Part shown: positions 1 to 12,398 of the stretch, piece by piece
Layout of the letters: the number at the start of each line of letters is the position of its first letter
How positions within the stretch are numbered: position 1 is the stretch's first letter
DNA from: Scenedesmus sp. ARA3
Lineage: Eukaryota; Chlorophyta; Chlorophyceae; Sphaeropleales; Scenedesmaceae
NCBI GenBank assembly: GCA_004335835.1
Contig: RWJK01001681.1
Span: 1 to 64,000 of the forward strand
Reading direction: 5' to 3'
DNA: 64,000 bases
Translations under genes and position numbers: made by a program
The notes under the pieces: model-generated
The model's input: only the letters and a program-made list of their open reading frames with translations
The model's database searches: none
What the model was told of the DNA's origin: nothing

Positions 1-170
1 AGCAGCTGCACGCTCCTGTGCTGCATGCTCCTCAGCAGCTGCACGCTCCTGTGCTGCATGCTCTTCAGCAGCTGCACGCTCATGTGCTGCATGCTCCTCA
101 TCAGCTGCATGCCCCTCATCAGCTGCATGCTCCTGTGCCGCAAGCTCCTGCGCTGCACACTCCTGTGCTG
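1..170 (-). repeat. 33-bp tandem repeat encoding 11-residue units
   Basis: Units of 33 bp at 1-33, 34-66 and 67-99 are nearly identical, with degenerate units out to about 170. In the minus-strand reading frame of the giant protein they encode EEHAAQERAAA-type units. The repeat continues off the left edge, so its full length is unknown. An 11-residue period fits hendecad-type helical repeats. Confidence 0.8.
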
Positions 171-1117
171 CTATGTGTGAAACAACACCGGCCACTGCTT
201 GGGATGCTGCTGCAGAAGAAGAAGGTGACACGTGCTGGGCCTTCAATGGCTTGACTTCATCGGCATCATTACAGTTGCCCGCTACTGCTTCCATTGCTGC
301 TGCACTGTCTTGAAGCAGAATGGTTCCCTCGGGTACTGCTTGCTGCAGCACTGCCTGGCCATCGGCTACTTCTTGATGTGCAGCGGCCTGCGGTAGTGCT
401 GCTGCTGCCGCTACCGCTGCTGTTTGCGAGGTTTCCCCCTGCGCTGCAGCTGCCTCTGTCACTGCATAATCTGCGCTGACTGTGGCCTCAGTCTGTGCCT
501 CCCCTGCCTGCTGTGCTGCTGCAGGCTGCGCGGCACTGCTTTCAACAGCCCCAGCCACTTGCAGCGGCTGCTGCAGCAGTTGCTGCCTTGCTGCTGCAAT
601 TGGTTCCAGCTGTGCAACTGACAAGCTGTGATCTGCTGCTGCTGACACAGGCAGCCATCCTGCATCCATGCATGGTGGCAGCTCACCATACGCTACTGCT
701 CCAGCTGCTGCAGGTGCCTCAGCTGTCGTTACAGCAGGGTATTTAGCTGCGTGCAGCACTGGCAGCTGCTCCACAGCAGGCACAAAATCACCAGCTGCTG
801 ATGCTGCAGCTGCTGCCAGCCTGACCTGCCTGGCAACCTCGCAATCTGATGGCTGTGCGGACCCCCCTTCTGCTGGCCGTTGCTGGCGCTGCAGCTCCCA
901 CAGTGCACTGGTGTAAGCAAGCACTTTATCAGGCACACTTGCGCCTTGCAGGACTGCCATATCCTCGGGCAAAACAGCACCGATGCCGTCTCCATCGTAA
1001 CCAGCAGCGTCAGTAACAGCAGTTGCACCAGCTGAGCCGCCTGGTACAGGTTGGACTGCTGCGCTCAACATCAGGCCTGCTCCTGCACCAGAGCTGCATG
1101 CACCTGCCTCCGAAGGG

Positions 1118-1150
<33 letters not shown>

Positions 1151-1218
1151 AGCACCAACACATCAGGCAGCTCTGGAGGCGACAGCACTGCGTGCTGCTG
1201 GAAGCTGCTGCCCGCAAG

Positions 1219-1249
<31 letters not shown>

Positions 1250-3268
1250 ACCAACACACCGGGCAGCTCTGGAGGCGGCAACACTGAGTGCTGCTGGAAG
1301 CTGCACATTGTGGCTTCCAGCCCCATAGGCTCCTCCTCCTGCTGCTGCTCCTGCTGCACCACAGGCTGCTGCTGCCCGTCTGGTGGCAGCAAATCAACAG
1401 CTGACACGCGTGCCTCCACAGTTGGCACCCGCCGCAGCGGCCACCACCCAGCAGCCGCATCCCTGCCCACAGGCACACCTTCAGGCGCACCTGGCAGTGA
1501 GGTACGCGGCTCTAGCAGCAGGTCCGGCAAGCTGCTGCCACTGCTGCTGCTGGCGCCGCCGCCGCTGCCGGCGCCTGCGGCACCAGAGATGCTGACAGGC
1601 GGTTCCACAAACGAGCCAGCCCTGAAGTGAGCTGTGGCAAGCTGCTGCACGCTTTGCTGTCCGCTGCTTGTTGTGCCCAGTGTCCAGTCGCTGCTGATCT
1701 GGCTGAGGTCCAGCTGTGACACCTCTGCACCTTGCCACGTGTCACTCCAGCTCTCTTGCTGCCCTGGAGTTTCATGCTGCCGCTGCTGCTGCTGCCGCTG
1801 CTGGGCTTGCAGCAGCAGCTGCTGCACCTGCTGAGCAGCTAGCTGTGGCTGATGCACGTCCTCCTCCCAGCTTTCCTGAGGCTCAAAGAGAATACCATGC
1901 TGCTGTTCTTGCTGCCGCTGCTGTGATTGCAGCAGCAGCTGCTGCACCTGCTGGGCATCCAGTTGTGGCTGCTGCTGCTGCGGCTGCAGGTCTTCCTCCC
2001 AGCTTTCTTGCGGATCAAAGAAGATGTCATACTGCTGCTGCTGTTGCCGCTGCTGCAGATGAGGCAGTTGCGGCCGGTGAACCTCCCAGCTGTCTTGCGG
2101 GCTGCAGAGCTGCCCCTCCTGCAGCTGCAGCAGCTGCTGCTGCTGTTGGACTTCAAGCTGCAGGTGTGTATTGTTTGGCTGCATGTCCAATAGCACCTGC
2201 TGAGGAACGCCTTGATGCTGTTGGTCAGCCTGCTCAACCGCAACTGAGCTAGCCAGCTGGTGCTGGTGCTGCTGCTGCTGGTGGTCCTGCTCTAGCAGCT
2301 GTGAGAGCAGTTGCTGTTGTTGCAAAGCTTGCTCCAGCAGTCCTTGAAGGATCTCCTGCTGCGATGGGTGGTCCTGCTGGTGCCGTTGCAAGTGCTGGTA
2401 CTGCTGCTGTGGCTGCTGGCCATGCCTGGCCAAGCCTGCTAGCAGCTGGTGCTGCTGCTGCGCCTGCTTCAGCAAAAAATGAAGCAACTCATGCTGGTGG
2501 TGCTGTTGTTCCTGGCTAAGCATATCTGTCAGCAACTGCAGTTGCTGCTGCGCCTTCTCCAGCAACTTTTGCAGCAGCTCCTGCTCAGAAAGATGCTGAT
2601 GGTGATGAACCATGTGCTGCTGGCCATGCCTTAACAAGCCGGACAGCAGCTGCTGTTGTTGCTGTGTGTGCTGTACCAGCTGTGCCAGCAAACCCTGCTG
2701 CTGCTGCTGCTGCTCCTGCTGCGGGAAGCTCACTGAAGTGTCCTGTCCCTGCCACTGTGCTGTTTGCTGCATGATGTGCTGCATGTTCAGCTGCTGTTGC
2801 TGCTGCAGCAACTGCTGTAGCTGCTCAGCTGAGTAGCCATCCTGCTGCTGCTGCTGCTGCTGCTCAGCAGGCGTCAACTGCTGCTCAGCAGGCGTCAACT
2901 GCTGCTGCAGCTGCTGCAGGTTCTCAGCATCCCAGCTTGGCCCCGCTTGGTCGACATCAGCGCCATCAAGCACGCAACCAGTAGTCGCTGGCTCAACTTG
3001 CTGCTGCTGCTGCTGCTGCTGCTCCTGCTGCTGCTGTGGAAGCTCCTGCTGATGCCTGAATGACTGCACATTCTGCAGCAGTGCCTGCTGCGGTTCTGCA
3101 GGCTGCTGCAGCGCTGGCACCAGCTCTTCGCCCGCCACCTCCCAGCTTGGCTGCTGCTGCATGCACATGCTGAACGACGGCAGCTTGTCTGAGTGTAGCA
3201 CTGAGCGGCTGTAGCCGCCGACTGCCAGCTGAACACCGCCGTCACAGCTGGCTGTAGCCGGTGCACTA

Positions 3269-3302
<34 letters not shown>

Positions 3303-6300
3303 CTGCTCTTGGTGACAGCGAGGGGCTGAACGTAACAACTGCCAGGCCTTGTGCAGAGCTTGAGCCTTGTCTCATCATTGGGTCAATGGGGCTCTCTGGA
3401 AGTGACTCATCAACCACAGAGATGGCCTGGCCGCCACTGCATGATGCTGCTGCCAGCCAGGCAGCCACCTCGCTACCGCTGCTGGTGGTGGCACCGACGC
3501 TGATCCCGCCGCCAGCTTGACTACACTGCAGGCTGCCAAATGCACCAGCACCACTGTAGCTGCTGCTGCTGCTTGCTCCTGCAATAGCTGCCACAGCAGC
3601 TGCCTTGAGCCCCACAAGTGGCACAACTCCTGCCCTAGATGTGGCATCAGCTGCAGCAGCAGTGACCACACAAAAGCTGCCATCAGACCTGGCGGAAAGC
3701 AGCTCGCTTGGTGCTGCCTCACAGTCCCAAGCTCCCAGGCCGACAGCAAAGCTGCAGCGCTGCTCTTCTAGCGCACGGCTGCTGTACTGCTCAGTGTGAG
3801 CTTGCATGCTGCTGCTTTCGCTGTAGCGCTGATCCGCACCACCAGGCAGCGCTAGGGAAGAGCTGCTGGGCCATGCGCACAGCTCACGCGGCGATGTTAA
3901 GCTGGCCCTAGCTGCTGCAGCTTCTGCGCTTGCTGCAGCAGTTGAGTCTGCCGTTGCTGCAGCACACAGTACAGCCGATGGCGCATCCTGTTGCACCACC
4001 ACACCACCTGCACGTGCAGTTGCAGCTGAGTCTGCTGGCCAGGACAACTGCCCGACATCGGCCGGCTCTGCTGCTACTGCTCCAGCCGCAGCAGAGATTG
4101 CAGCAAATACGGCCACTGGCGCTGCAGCTGCGGCTGCCGCAGCAGCAGATGCAGCAGCTGCATCCCGCCATGGCACGTGCACTGGCACATTGTCAACGTT
4201 GGGTGTTATGCAGCAGCTGGCGGCGCCGCCCTCAGATGCTTGCAGCATCTCCCAGTTGACCGAGACTGTGATGTCACAGCCTGCAGGGCTACGGCTGTAG
4301 CAATCATGGCCGTCAAAGTGCTCAAGCGACAGCTCGCTTGCTTGCTGCTCTGCGAGCGGCTGTGAAGGCTCCTGATGCAGCACTTGCTGCCGCTGGTGCG
4401 CATCTGCACCACTGCTACTGGTGCGCTGGCTGCCATCGCCAGCAACAACAGCTGCAGCAGGTGGCTGTGCTTGGTTGCTGGTGATGCTGCAACCAGCTGT
4501 TTCCGGCATCTGATCCTGCAGCTGGGGTTGCATCGCTTGCTGTTGCTGATGCAGCAGTTGTGGATGCTGTAGGTACTGTGCCACCTGCTGCTGCCACCAC
4601 AGCTGCTGCATGTCTGGTTGTTGCTGTGTTGCTTCTGGCATAGGCTCCTGCCTGTGCTGCTGGCACTGCTGCCCATCATCGTGCCCCTGCTGGTCCTGCC
4701 CGCTGCCATTCGCAGCAACTGGCAGTGGCAGCTGTGACTGTCCTGGGTCCAAAGGTGTTAGCTGCTGCTGAACCACAGGAGGCTCTGGCAACTCTTCCTG
4801 CTGCTGCTGTTGCTGATTGTTGCTGGTGTCTGCTGACCAAGATGCTGAATCAGCCCTGCCAGCAGCTGCTGCTTTTGCGGGAGACCTGCTGTTGCTGCTG
4901 CTGCATGCCCTGGAGCTGCTGCTTGCAGGACTACAGGGGGAGCTCCTGCAGGTCCCAGGGCTGCTGCTGCTGCTGGCTCGTACCTTAGCAGTGCTCCCAT
5001 CAGGCTGCTTCGGGGTGTTCAGTAAGGGGCGCGTCGCGGTATTGCGGGGCAGCCTCCATGCAGGAGTGATGCTGCCGCTGCTACCTTCCTGCGCTATGCT
5101 GCTTCTGCCACTGCGCCAGCCTGATGGTGTGCTTTTTCCACCCACAGCGCACGTGTTTGTGTGGATAGGTGTCCTGCTCAGGCTGCTGCTATCACCTGCA
5201 GTGCTGCTTGAATCAACGGTACCAGGCCTTGCTGACGTCTGCTGCTGCATGCTGCCGTCACCAGGGCTGCTTACACCATGCAGCACAGTGCCCTTGCCTG
5301 CACTGTTGTTGCTGCCAGTAGTAGAAGCACCTACAAATGCGCTTGGAGGTGGCTGAGCAGCAACTCTCTGCGCTGCCTGGTGATGGCTGCTGCTGCTGTT
5401 GGCAGCAGAGCAAGCTGCTGCAGCTGCCTGCACTACTGGCATGCCGGCAGCGGCTGCAGACTTTCGCTGTGAGCTGCAGTCTGCGGCTACCACATCCTGT
5501 CCAGCAGGCTGTGCTGCGTAGCTTGGTGCACTCCTGCAGGACAAGATTACATTGTCGTTAGCTGCTTTTTATTGAAGGTAATGGTGCACGCTGGAGTGGC
5601 ATGTACAGAGGCACCCACCTGCATCATGTACTTGCAGGCATCCTTTTGAATACCTGTTGTGATCAACAGCACACTACAAACCCAGCAGCACCATACCCAG
5701 GCATCTTACCTGCATTCCTGTGCATGCTGCTGTGTTTGCTTCTGCTTCTGCTGCAGCAATTGTGGGTGCTGTGATGAGCCCTGAGGAGCTCTGGTATGCT
5801 GCAGCCCATGCAGCTGGAAGCGTCGAGGCAGCGGCTGCTTTGCTCCATGACTCGCAGCTTGCTCCTGCAAGCTAGCTGCAGGCACTGCTGCTATGGTTTG
5901 CGTCTGCTGCTTCTGCACCGCCGGCAGGCCCATAGCTGCAGTGTTGATGGCATCGCCAGGAGCTGATCTGCGCCTTGCCAGCGATTGCTGCTGCTGCTGT
6001 TGCTGCTGCTGCTGCAGCACCTGCGGTGGAGGGCTGATGGGCTTGTGCATGTACTGCCCATACAGCTGGCCCTGCACGGCCAGCTTGCCAGCTGCCACAC
6101 TTGCTGCATACTCCTCAATTTTCAGTCGACGTGTGCACAGCTGCGGGCCTGCATGCAGCGCAGTGTGCGCGGCAACGAGCACAGAACAGCCGCATGCGTT
6201 TGTGACAACCAAGCACATGGTCGAACAGCAACTACTGCTGATAGCAGTCATAGCCAAACAAAACATAAAACACCTAATCGGCACCAATGAAGCAGGTTCT

Positions 6301-6513
6301 ACCTCGGTTTGTCTCCAAACGTGTTTCAGCCAACCCACCTGTTGCTGTCCTGCTGGTGTTCAGCTGCAGCTGGATAGCTGGCAGTTGCCAAGCCTGGCAG
6401 CTCGGCACCTGCAGCTCTGGGTTGGAATTACCATTTTCAGGTTTACTGCCTTGAGCAGCAGCCTGTTCTGCGCTGTTGACCGCTTGCTTTTGTTGACCGC
6501 TGCTGCTGCTCAT
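1..6513 (-). CDS. Giant Gln/Ala/Ser-rich protein, 5' part; 3' end beyond the window
   Basis: Not recognised as a known family. Three exons join in phase: 6513-6339 (ATG at 6513), 6148-5710 and 5533-1. The last exon has no stop codon for 5.5 kb (about 1,844 codons) and leaves the window, so more than 2,040 residues are encoded here. Splice sites are ACAG|GTGGGT and GCAG|GTAAGA donors and TGCAG acceptors, phases 1 and 2. Exon 2 begins with the least repetitive part (LKIEEYAASVAAGKLAVQG) before a poly-Gln tract. The long exon is poly-Gln, Ala- and Ser-rich and carries recurring Trp-acidic motifs (ESWEED, DSWEV, PSWEV, PSWDAE, ESWSD). Near the edge it becomes an 11-residue repeat, EEHAAQERAAA, which suggests a helical or coiled-coil segment. 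No membrane segment or catalytic motif is visible. The open frame over 5.5 kb and correct phase at both junctions make it real; its function is unknown. Intron loss or absence in the big exon contrasts with the intron-rich neighbours. Confidence 0.8.
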
Positions 6514-7822
6514 CGCTGATGGCCAGCATCGCCGTGCTGACTAGTAGATGAAAACTACACTACAATTTGAATGATATGGCAAATTAATTTTTCCTAAAGG
6601 TCGTTGGGGTCGTGAAGAACAGCCAGCTTCGAGGCGCAATCACTGTTTCGTGATGATGCGAGGCAAATGAACACCATCAGCACCAACACCGGCTGTAAAA
6701 TGATTTGTTGCAAGTACAATATCTTCAAATAAGTACAAAAACGCTGGAACATGCTCAATCACGACGCAGCTTCAAAGTGGCGGTTACTCTGTTATAAGAC
6801 GGGAAGGGCACAGGGCTGCGTCAAACACATACCTGAACTCCGGTTGAAGGCGTATAGCTTACCAATCTGTGGCGTGCTGTCAAGTGCAATGCCCCGAGTC
6901 GCCAGCCTGACTCTGGCATGTCTGCAATGCAGTGCCACTGCTGCCCAACTGATGCAGCATCATTTGACAAGCAGATTGCACTCTGGCCCTGCAGCTGCAG
7001 ACACATTCCCTGCTGTCACAGTCGATTGGGCGGACTAATGGCGGTTGTGGTACGGCAGCAGCTGCTAAATGCACTGAACAACACACGCGTGGGACACGCA
7101 GCCTGAGGGCCGGAGTCTTTGCATGCCATATGGCAGGCAATGCCATTGCCTGGCTGCACATGCGGCATGCGCACCCTACAATGTGACCAGGTGCAGTGAA
7201 AGTACCGGTGCACCAAAGCACTGCAGGCAGATGGACGCTACAGCTGAGGAGGCTGCTGAGCCAGCACGGGACGTCCTGGACTGGCTGGCTGTGCGACAAA
7301 GTTGTGCAGCACTAACTCTCTGATGCCTGAAAATCTTCACAAGTGCCGGGCAAAGTTTTTGAGCTCTACATGAAGTTGCACCTCTGAAGTTGCAGATGGC
7401 CTGTCAGTCACTGAGTGCATGGCAAGGAGAATGGCACTGCGCAAATGCTTGCAGGACAATGCGCCTGCACAGCATTGGATGCATGCGCACATCTGGACAG
7501 GAAGTTACGCTTGTGCTCCTCGTCCAGTTGTAATGACAGCGCGGTAAGCTGAAGGAGGACCCAAGCCGCCTCCTGCAAAGCTAGCACACACTCAATGGAC
7601 ACAGCAGGTTCCTGGAGGCGTCCCCTGCAGTTGGCCCTGTGGTCTACCTCTTGTACACTCTTCTGCACTGACAGCGACTCCCATCATATGACGTTTGGTA
7701 CATGTACAGCTGTGGGACAGCATACTTAAACTGCATTATTATCAAGCCTTGATCAGATACTTGGGCATTCACGGTTGCTTGCAATCGCCAGTGTTGCCGC
7801 AACACAGCAGCTGCCAGTGGCC
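6514..7822. other. Intergenic, upstream of the giant gene
   Basis: No reading frame here can be joined to a recognisable protein. The part next to 6513 (about 6530-6760) is AT-richer than its surroundings and probably holds the minus-strand promoter. A minus-strand frame at 7408-7668 is open but shows no family resemblance and no convincing splice partners. Confidence 0.4.
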
Positions 7823-7838
7823 AAACCTTGGTAACTTG

Positions 7839-8083
7839 CACTGGCACTGAATGTTGGTCGGGTGTGTGCAGCATGCAATTGAGCTGTAGCACACCAAGGG
7901 GGTGTGGGGGTTCAACTCCTCTGCTTATTTTTTGGTCCGGGAGCTGGGCACCTCCTGTATAGGGGTGTTAGACGTGTCTTGCTGGTGGAGGCATCGCCTT
8001 TGTGTCCTCTCCAGTCAGGTTCGCCTGACTGTTGCGTGTGACTAGCCAGTAGGATTTCGTCCCCCCTGGTAACAACAACAAAA
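7839..8083 (+). mobile_element. SINE-like retroposon with target-site duplication
   Basis: A segment of 245 bp is flanked by a perfect 16-bp direct repeat, AAACCTTGGTAACTTG, at 7823-7838 and 8084-8099. Its right end is an A-rich tail of AAC units running into A's, as expected for target-primed reverse transcription. It contains a GGTTCAACTCC sequence (7909-7919) matching the tRNA/pol III B-box consensus. A convincing A box at normal spacing was not found, so the tRNA origin is only suggested. No protein is encoded. The direct repeat and tail are seen directly; the SINE class is inference. Confidence 0.6.
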
Positions 8084-8099
8084 AAACCTTGGTAACTTG

Positions 8100-8798
8100 A
8101 TTGCAAGACAACCAACAGTCCTGTGTGAGTCAAGGCCTCAAAGACGAAAGAAGAAGAGGACTTGGAACCATCCAGCGGTCTTGAAGCCCTAACAACTATC
8201 ATGTGCCTAGCCGTGATCACGGCGTGATGGTGCACCAGCCTGGCCCATGGGGCTGAGCCTGGCACTACTGGCAAGGGTGCTAGTGTCGAGTATGCTGCAG
8301 GTGCTGCCTCAAGCAAGTCGCTACGGCAATGAAACATGGTAGCAAGCCTCGGATGTCAGCTATCTCTGCTCAGTGTGGCCGGGACATGCCTTTTCTGCAA
8401 GGCGAAGGTGTGAACTTCCAGGCGGCGAAGCTGCAGGGGCGACTGCCGTAAACATGCAGCAGCCTGCCACATCATGAGCGAGAGAAGCAGAACCGATACT
8501 TTGAAGGAAGATTGCAGAATCTCAAGGATCAAAACGCTTGCACACGGCGATCATACGTTGGAAGGGTTTGGGGCATTGAGTCATCATCACCTTGTTCCCA
8601 GCATCCAGGTCATAGCTGCACGGGAGCTGCCGTTCGTTATATAGCAATAGCGCTCAAGCTGCTCAGTGAGCCACAGCACCCCTGTGGCCGCTTGCATTGA
8701 GTGCACCTTGCATTCGCATCAGCTTTGTTCCTTTAGACGCTTGATCACGCACGTTCTAGCACATCAACAGCCCTTAGCAGCAGTATTTACGACACTTG
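8100..8798. other. Upstream region of the Mpv17-like gene
   Basis: No gene seen. This presumably contains the promoter and 5' UTR of the plus-strand gene starting at 8799. A TATATAGC sequence near 8640 is the only TATA-like candidate noticed. Confidence 0.35.
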
Positions 8799-10496
8799 AT
8801 GGCTTTCGCCCTTCGGTCTCGCGTGCCCGTCAAGAGCCAAACTGTCAAGTCTCAAGCGCCAGCATGCAAGGCTCGCAGGCCCCTCGTCTGCCGCGCAGTG
8901 CTTAACCTTGAGCCTCCTAAGCATACACCGGAGCCTGCCAAGCGCGATGTGTCTGTCAAGGCCACTGGCGCTGATGGAGAGGCACTGCCCCTGCCAGACC
9001 AGCCCGAGCAGTCGCAGCGCGTGTCGCTCACGCCTTCCCTGCTGGATGCCATCGTTGAGAACACCGTCAAGGTGCCCTACAACGCCTACAACAGTGCGCT
9101 GCAGGCTCACCCGCTGACGACCAAGGCGTGCACCAGCATGGTGGGCTTCATTCTGGGCGACCTCATCGCGCAGGTACGTTATTGGGTCATGATACTGCTT
9201 CAAGGCAGCCAGTTTGCACATCACGTCGATGTACAGCGGCCAGCGTTTCGACAGTTTCGGCAGCAGCAGCAGCAGCAGCAGCAGCACATGGATGTTGCAT
9301 GCCCCACATGAGCCTGCATGGGCATGTGCAGCACCATCATGGTTCGTTTCCTGCTACTGCATAGTCATCAGCTGCAAGCCCAGTGCATAGCGTGCTGCAT
9401 GCCAGCAACAGGCATATGCGCCAGCATGGCCTATGCTGGCTAAGCAGCAGCAGCAGCGAGCTTGCTCTGCGCATGTTGACTGCCTCTGTTGACAGCATGC
9501 AGCATCTCGTGACAGTTTATACTGCGCAGCAGCCATAGCCTGTTGGCAGCGTCTTCAGCAGTTAATCTTGCACACATCACTACTGTCACAGCCACCACCA
9601 GCAGCGCTCATGGCCTGACCGCTGCCCTCCCTGTGCCCTTCTACCATCCCAATTCAACCGCACTTCCCTCATACAGCACTTCGGCCACCCGCATGCCAGC
9701 GTTGACGTCATGCGCGCAGCGCGCCTGGGCGCGTATGGCCTGCTGATTGACGGCCCCATCGGCAGCAAGTGGTATGATGTGCTTGAGACGTATGTGTTCC
9801 CCAAGGACCCCATCTCCACCAAGGCAGTGCTCACCAAGACAGCGCTGGACCAGGTGGTGTACGCAACCATCATGACAGGTGCGTGCAGTGGCTTGTGAAG
9901 TCATTGGGCAATGCAATTGGGCTATGTTGGCTTGATGATGTGGGAGGCACCTTCGTTGCTGCGGCTGGTGGTTTGCATGTTGATAGCCGCTGCCGAGTAG
10001 CTGGTGCGTGTCATCTAGCAGCAGCCGGATTGCGTGTCATGGGCAGCACTCGAGTCGCCCGCTGCAACATGGCCTGCATCAAACTGCAGCACGCTGGCTG
10101 CATGCTGTTGGCTGTTTACCTTTGCCAGCCAACTCCGCAGTTGCACTTTCTGATCCTCTTTCTGATCCTCTTCCTGATGCTCATGCTGTACTCCACCTGC
10201 CTCCTCCCGTGCACCCTCCTCTCTCCACCCCTGCAGCCGTCTACTTTGCTGTCATCCGCTGCCTTGAGGGCCATCCCGAGCTCGTCATGACCACCCTGCA
10301 AGCCAAGTTCCTGCCCACACTGGCAGCCAATTACATGATCTGGCCGCTGGCACACCTGATCAACTTCCGCTTCGTGCCAAGCGAGTACCGCATTCTGTAC
10401 AACAACGTGGTCTGCGTGGCGTGGCTGACTGGGCTGTCCTTCCTCACACACAGCAAGATCAACTTCATGCAGCTGCTGCACCTGCCGCACTTCTGA
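8799..10496 (+). CDS. Mpv17/PMP22 family membrane protein, plastid-targeted
   Basis: Mpv17/PMP22 proteins are small four-span membrane proteins of organelle membranes, often discussed as channels; the exact substrate is unknown. Exons 8799-9173, 9677-9878 and 10237-10496 join in phase (0, then 1) to give 278 residues. The N-terminus is a typical transit peptide, Ser/Arg/Lys-rich and ending near VCRAV, so plastid import is likely, not peroxisome or mitochondrion. Family landmarks follow: the conserved opening YNSALQAHPLTTKACTS and GDLIAQ in exon 1, the GPIGSKWYDVLE block in exon 2, and the diagnostic C-terminal NYMIWPLAHLINFRFVPSEY in exon 3. The ATG at 8799 is used because it starts the transit peptide; there is no upstream in-frame ATG nearby. 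It is convergent with psaE. Confidence 0.93.
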
Positions 10497-12393
10497 ATGG
10501 AGTGCGGTGTGTGTGGCTAGGAGCGCGTAGTGTTGATGTGCTGCAGCAGTGAGTGGGAGGGCAGCTGCTGCGGCTGCAGCAGCAGCGAGTGTAGGGTGTT
10601 GCTGCAGCAGTGAGTGCGAGGGCAGCAGGAGTGGTCGGAAGGCCATGCACTGCCGCGGTGTGTGTTTTGGCATCGAGACGGTGATTACTTGAGGGGGTCT
10701 CAAATGCATGTATGTATGTGTTGCTGTGTATGTACATCAGGACAGTGTGTTGGGAGCTGCTGCAGCTTGCAGGAGCGGCTGTGTGGCCTTCAGCAGCTCA
10801 GCAGTTTTTGTTGATTAGAATTCACAGAGCAAGCGAAGCAGCATGCGTGTGCTGCCAGGTGTCTTGCCAATGATGCGTGGTTTGCTGTGTACCATCTTCT
10901 TTCGTTCATGTGTCCGAGTTGTGTGATCAGACAGCGTCCGGCAGACCTAAACAGTCCCGGATGCACTTCTGCACATCGCAAGTACAGGCACTGCAGTGTG
11001 CCACTACTTTCGTGTGTCCTCTTGCCTTTTCAGCGTTCTGCGCATTGTGAGCAATATCGCTGCAGTGTGTTGTAGCTGCAGTAGGTTCTCTCTTTTACAA
11101 CTCTTCTACACCCTTTGTATGTGTGCCATAGTGTAGTTTGTGTACTTCTTTGCTTGCATGTATCACCTGCTTTCAGAACATCAGGATGTGGTACATGACG
11201 TGGGTGGGTGCCAAACAGGATGAGTGCAACAGAGCCTACTGTGTGTGCATGGTACTGCAAAGCAGGTGGTACGTCACATATACTATGTGTTGCCATTCGC
11301 CTTCCACACTATGTCACTTTGCCTCTACTCTGCCCATGCTCAGTAAAGTGTGCTGGGACAAAGTGAAGTGTGCTGGGCAGAAGTGGAATTTCAGGTGTGT
11401 GTTTAGAGTTGCCGGGAGGGCGAGGGACATGATGCTGGCAGCAGCAGAGCTGTGTATAAGCAGCCTGGCATGTGGAGCCACTGATAGGGTACTTGGTACT
11501 GGCTGGGACGCTGAAATCTATTTGTTGTTGGGAGCTCACTTAACGTTGCTACGCACAGTGCGGTTGTGGGCTGCATCCCGACATGCAGAGGTACTGGAAT
11601 TTTATTGATAACCAGGGGATGGTCTTGTGGCCATATTTGTTGCAAGGCAGCTTGCAGCTGGGCAAGCACACAATGCCTCATGCTGCTGTATGGGGTGTGC
11701 TGCATGGGGTGAACGCAAAGCTTGGCATGAATGGCAGGAAAGGCAGGTGTGTGGGTGGTGAAGGGATGGCACAATGCTGACGAAGCATGTGATGCGTTCA
11801 ACGCAAAGCATGTGACAAAGCAACGCTGGGGCGGGTGTGTTGGTGGCAGAGGATTGCATGCTGGTCATGGTGTGCAATTTGCTGCACTTCCACTCTCTAT
11901 CTTGCGAGCTTGGGGCGCTTGCTGCTGTTCCGGGCTGCTAGGTGTGTTGTTCTAGTGAGCAAGTGTGCAGAACCCATCATTTCGTTGTGTAGACAGCATC
12001 TTTTTTGCCTTTTGACAGTGCAGCGTTTTGTTCTTGTGTAGATCTATTGCTGTGCCTGCTGCTTGCAGGTGCACGCGCGTCAGCCTTAGCCTGGTATGGG
12101 GTGCATACCAGCTGACAGCAGACGAGTGCTGTTTTGATCAAAACACTGCACGCGCTGCAGCAGCAGGAGAGTTTAGGGCTCCAGCATGTGATGCATTCAT
12201 CAACAGCAGAATGTGGAGTGCATTCATCAACAGCAGAATGTTGAGTGCATTTTTTATGTCTTGACTGACTAGGCAGCATCCACCTGTGGTGGAGGAGTTG
12301 TTGCACTGTATGTATTGAGTCTGGGCGTATGCCTAATCTGGGCATATGCCTAAACTGATTGTTCTCAAAGCAGTTGTTCTGCGTGCTGACCAG

Positions 12394-12398
12394 TGTAA
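12394..12398 (+). terminator. Candidate poly(A) signal TGTAA for the Mpv17-like gene
   Basis: This is the first TGTAA on the plus strand after the stop at 10496; further copies are at 12478 and 12573. TGTAA is the established poly(A) signal of Chlamydomonas-type green algae. The position coincides with the change in strand composition between the two convergent genes. Confidence 0.45.

Noticed and set aside
1716..2252. Long plus-strand frames opposite the giant gene (for example 1716-2252, 178 codons)
   Set aside because: They are mirror images of the CAG-rich minus-strand exon, which stays open for 5.5 kb with correct splice phase.
7912..8337. Minus-strand frame of 141 codons near the SINE-like element
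   Set aside because: It runs across the element and its target duplication, so it is not a conserved coding unit.
11138..11608. Plus-strand frame of 156 codons
   Set aside because: No family resemblance, atypical composition, inside the presumed Mpv17-like 3' UTR.
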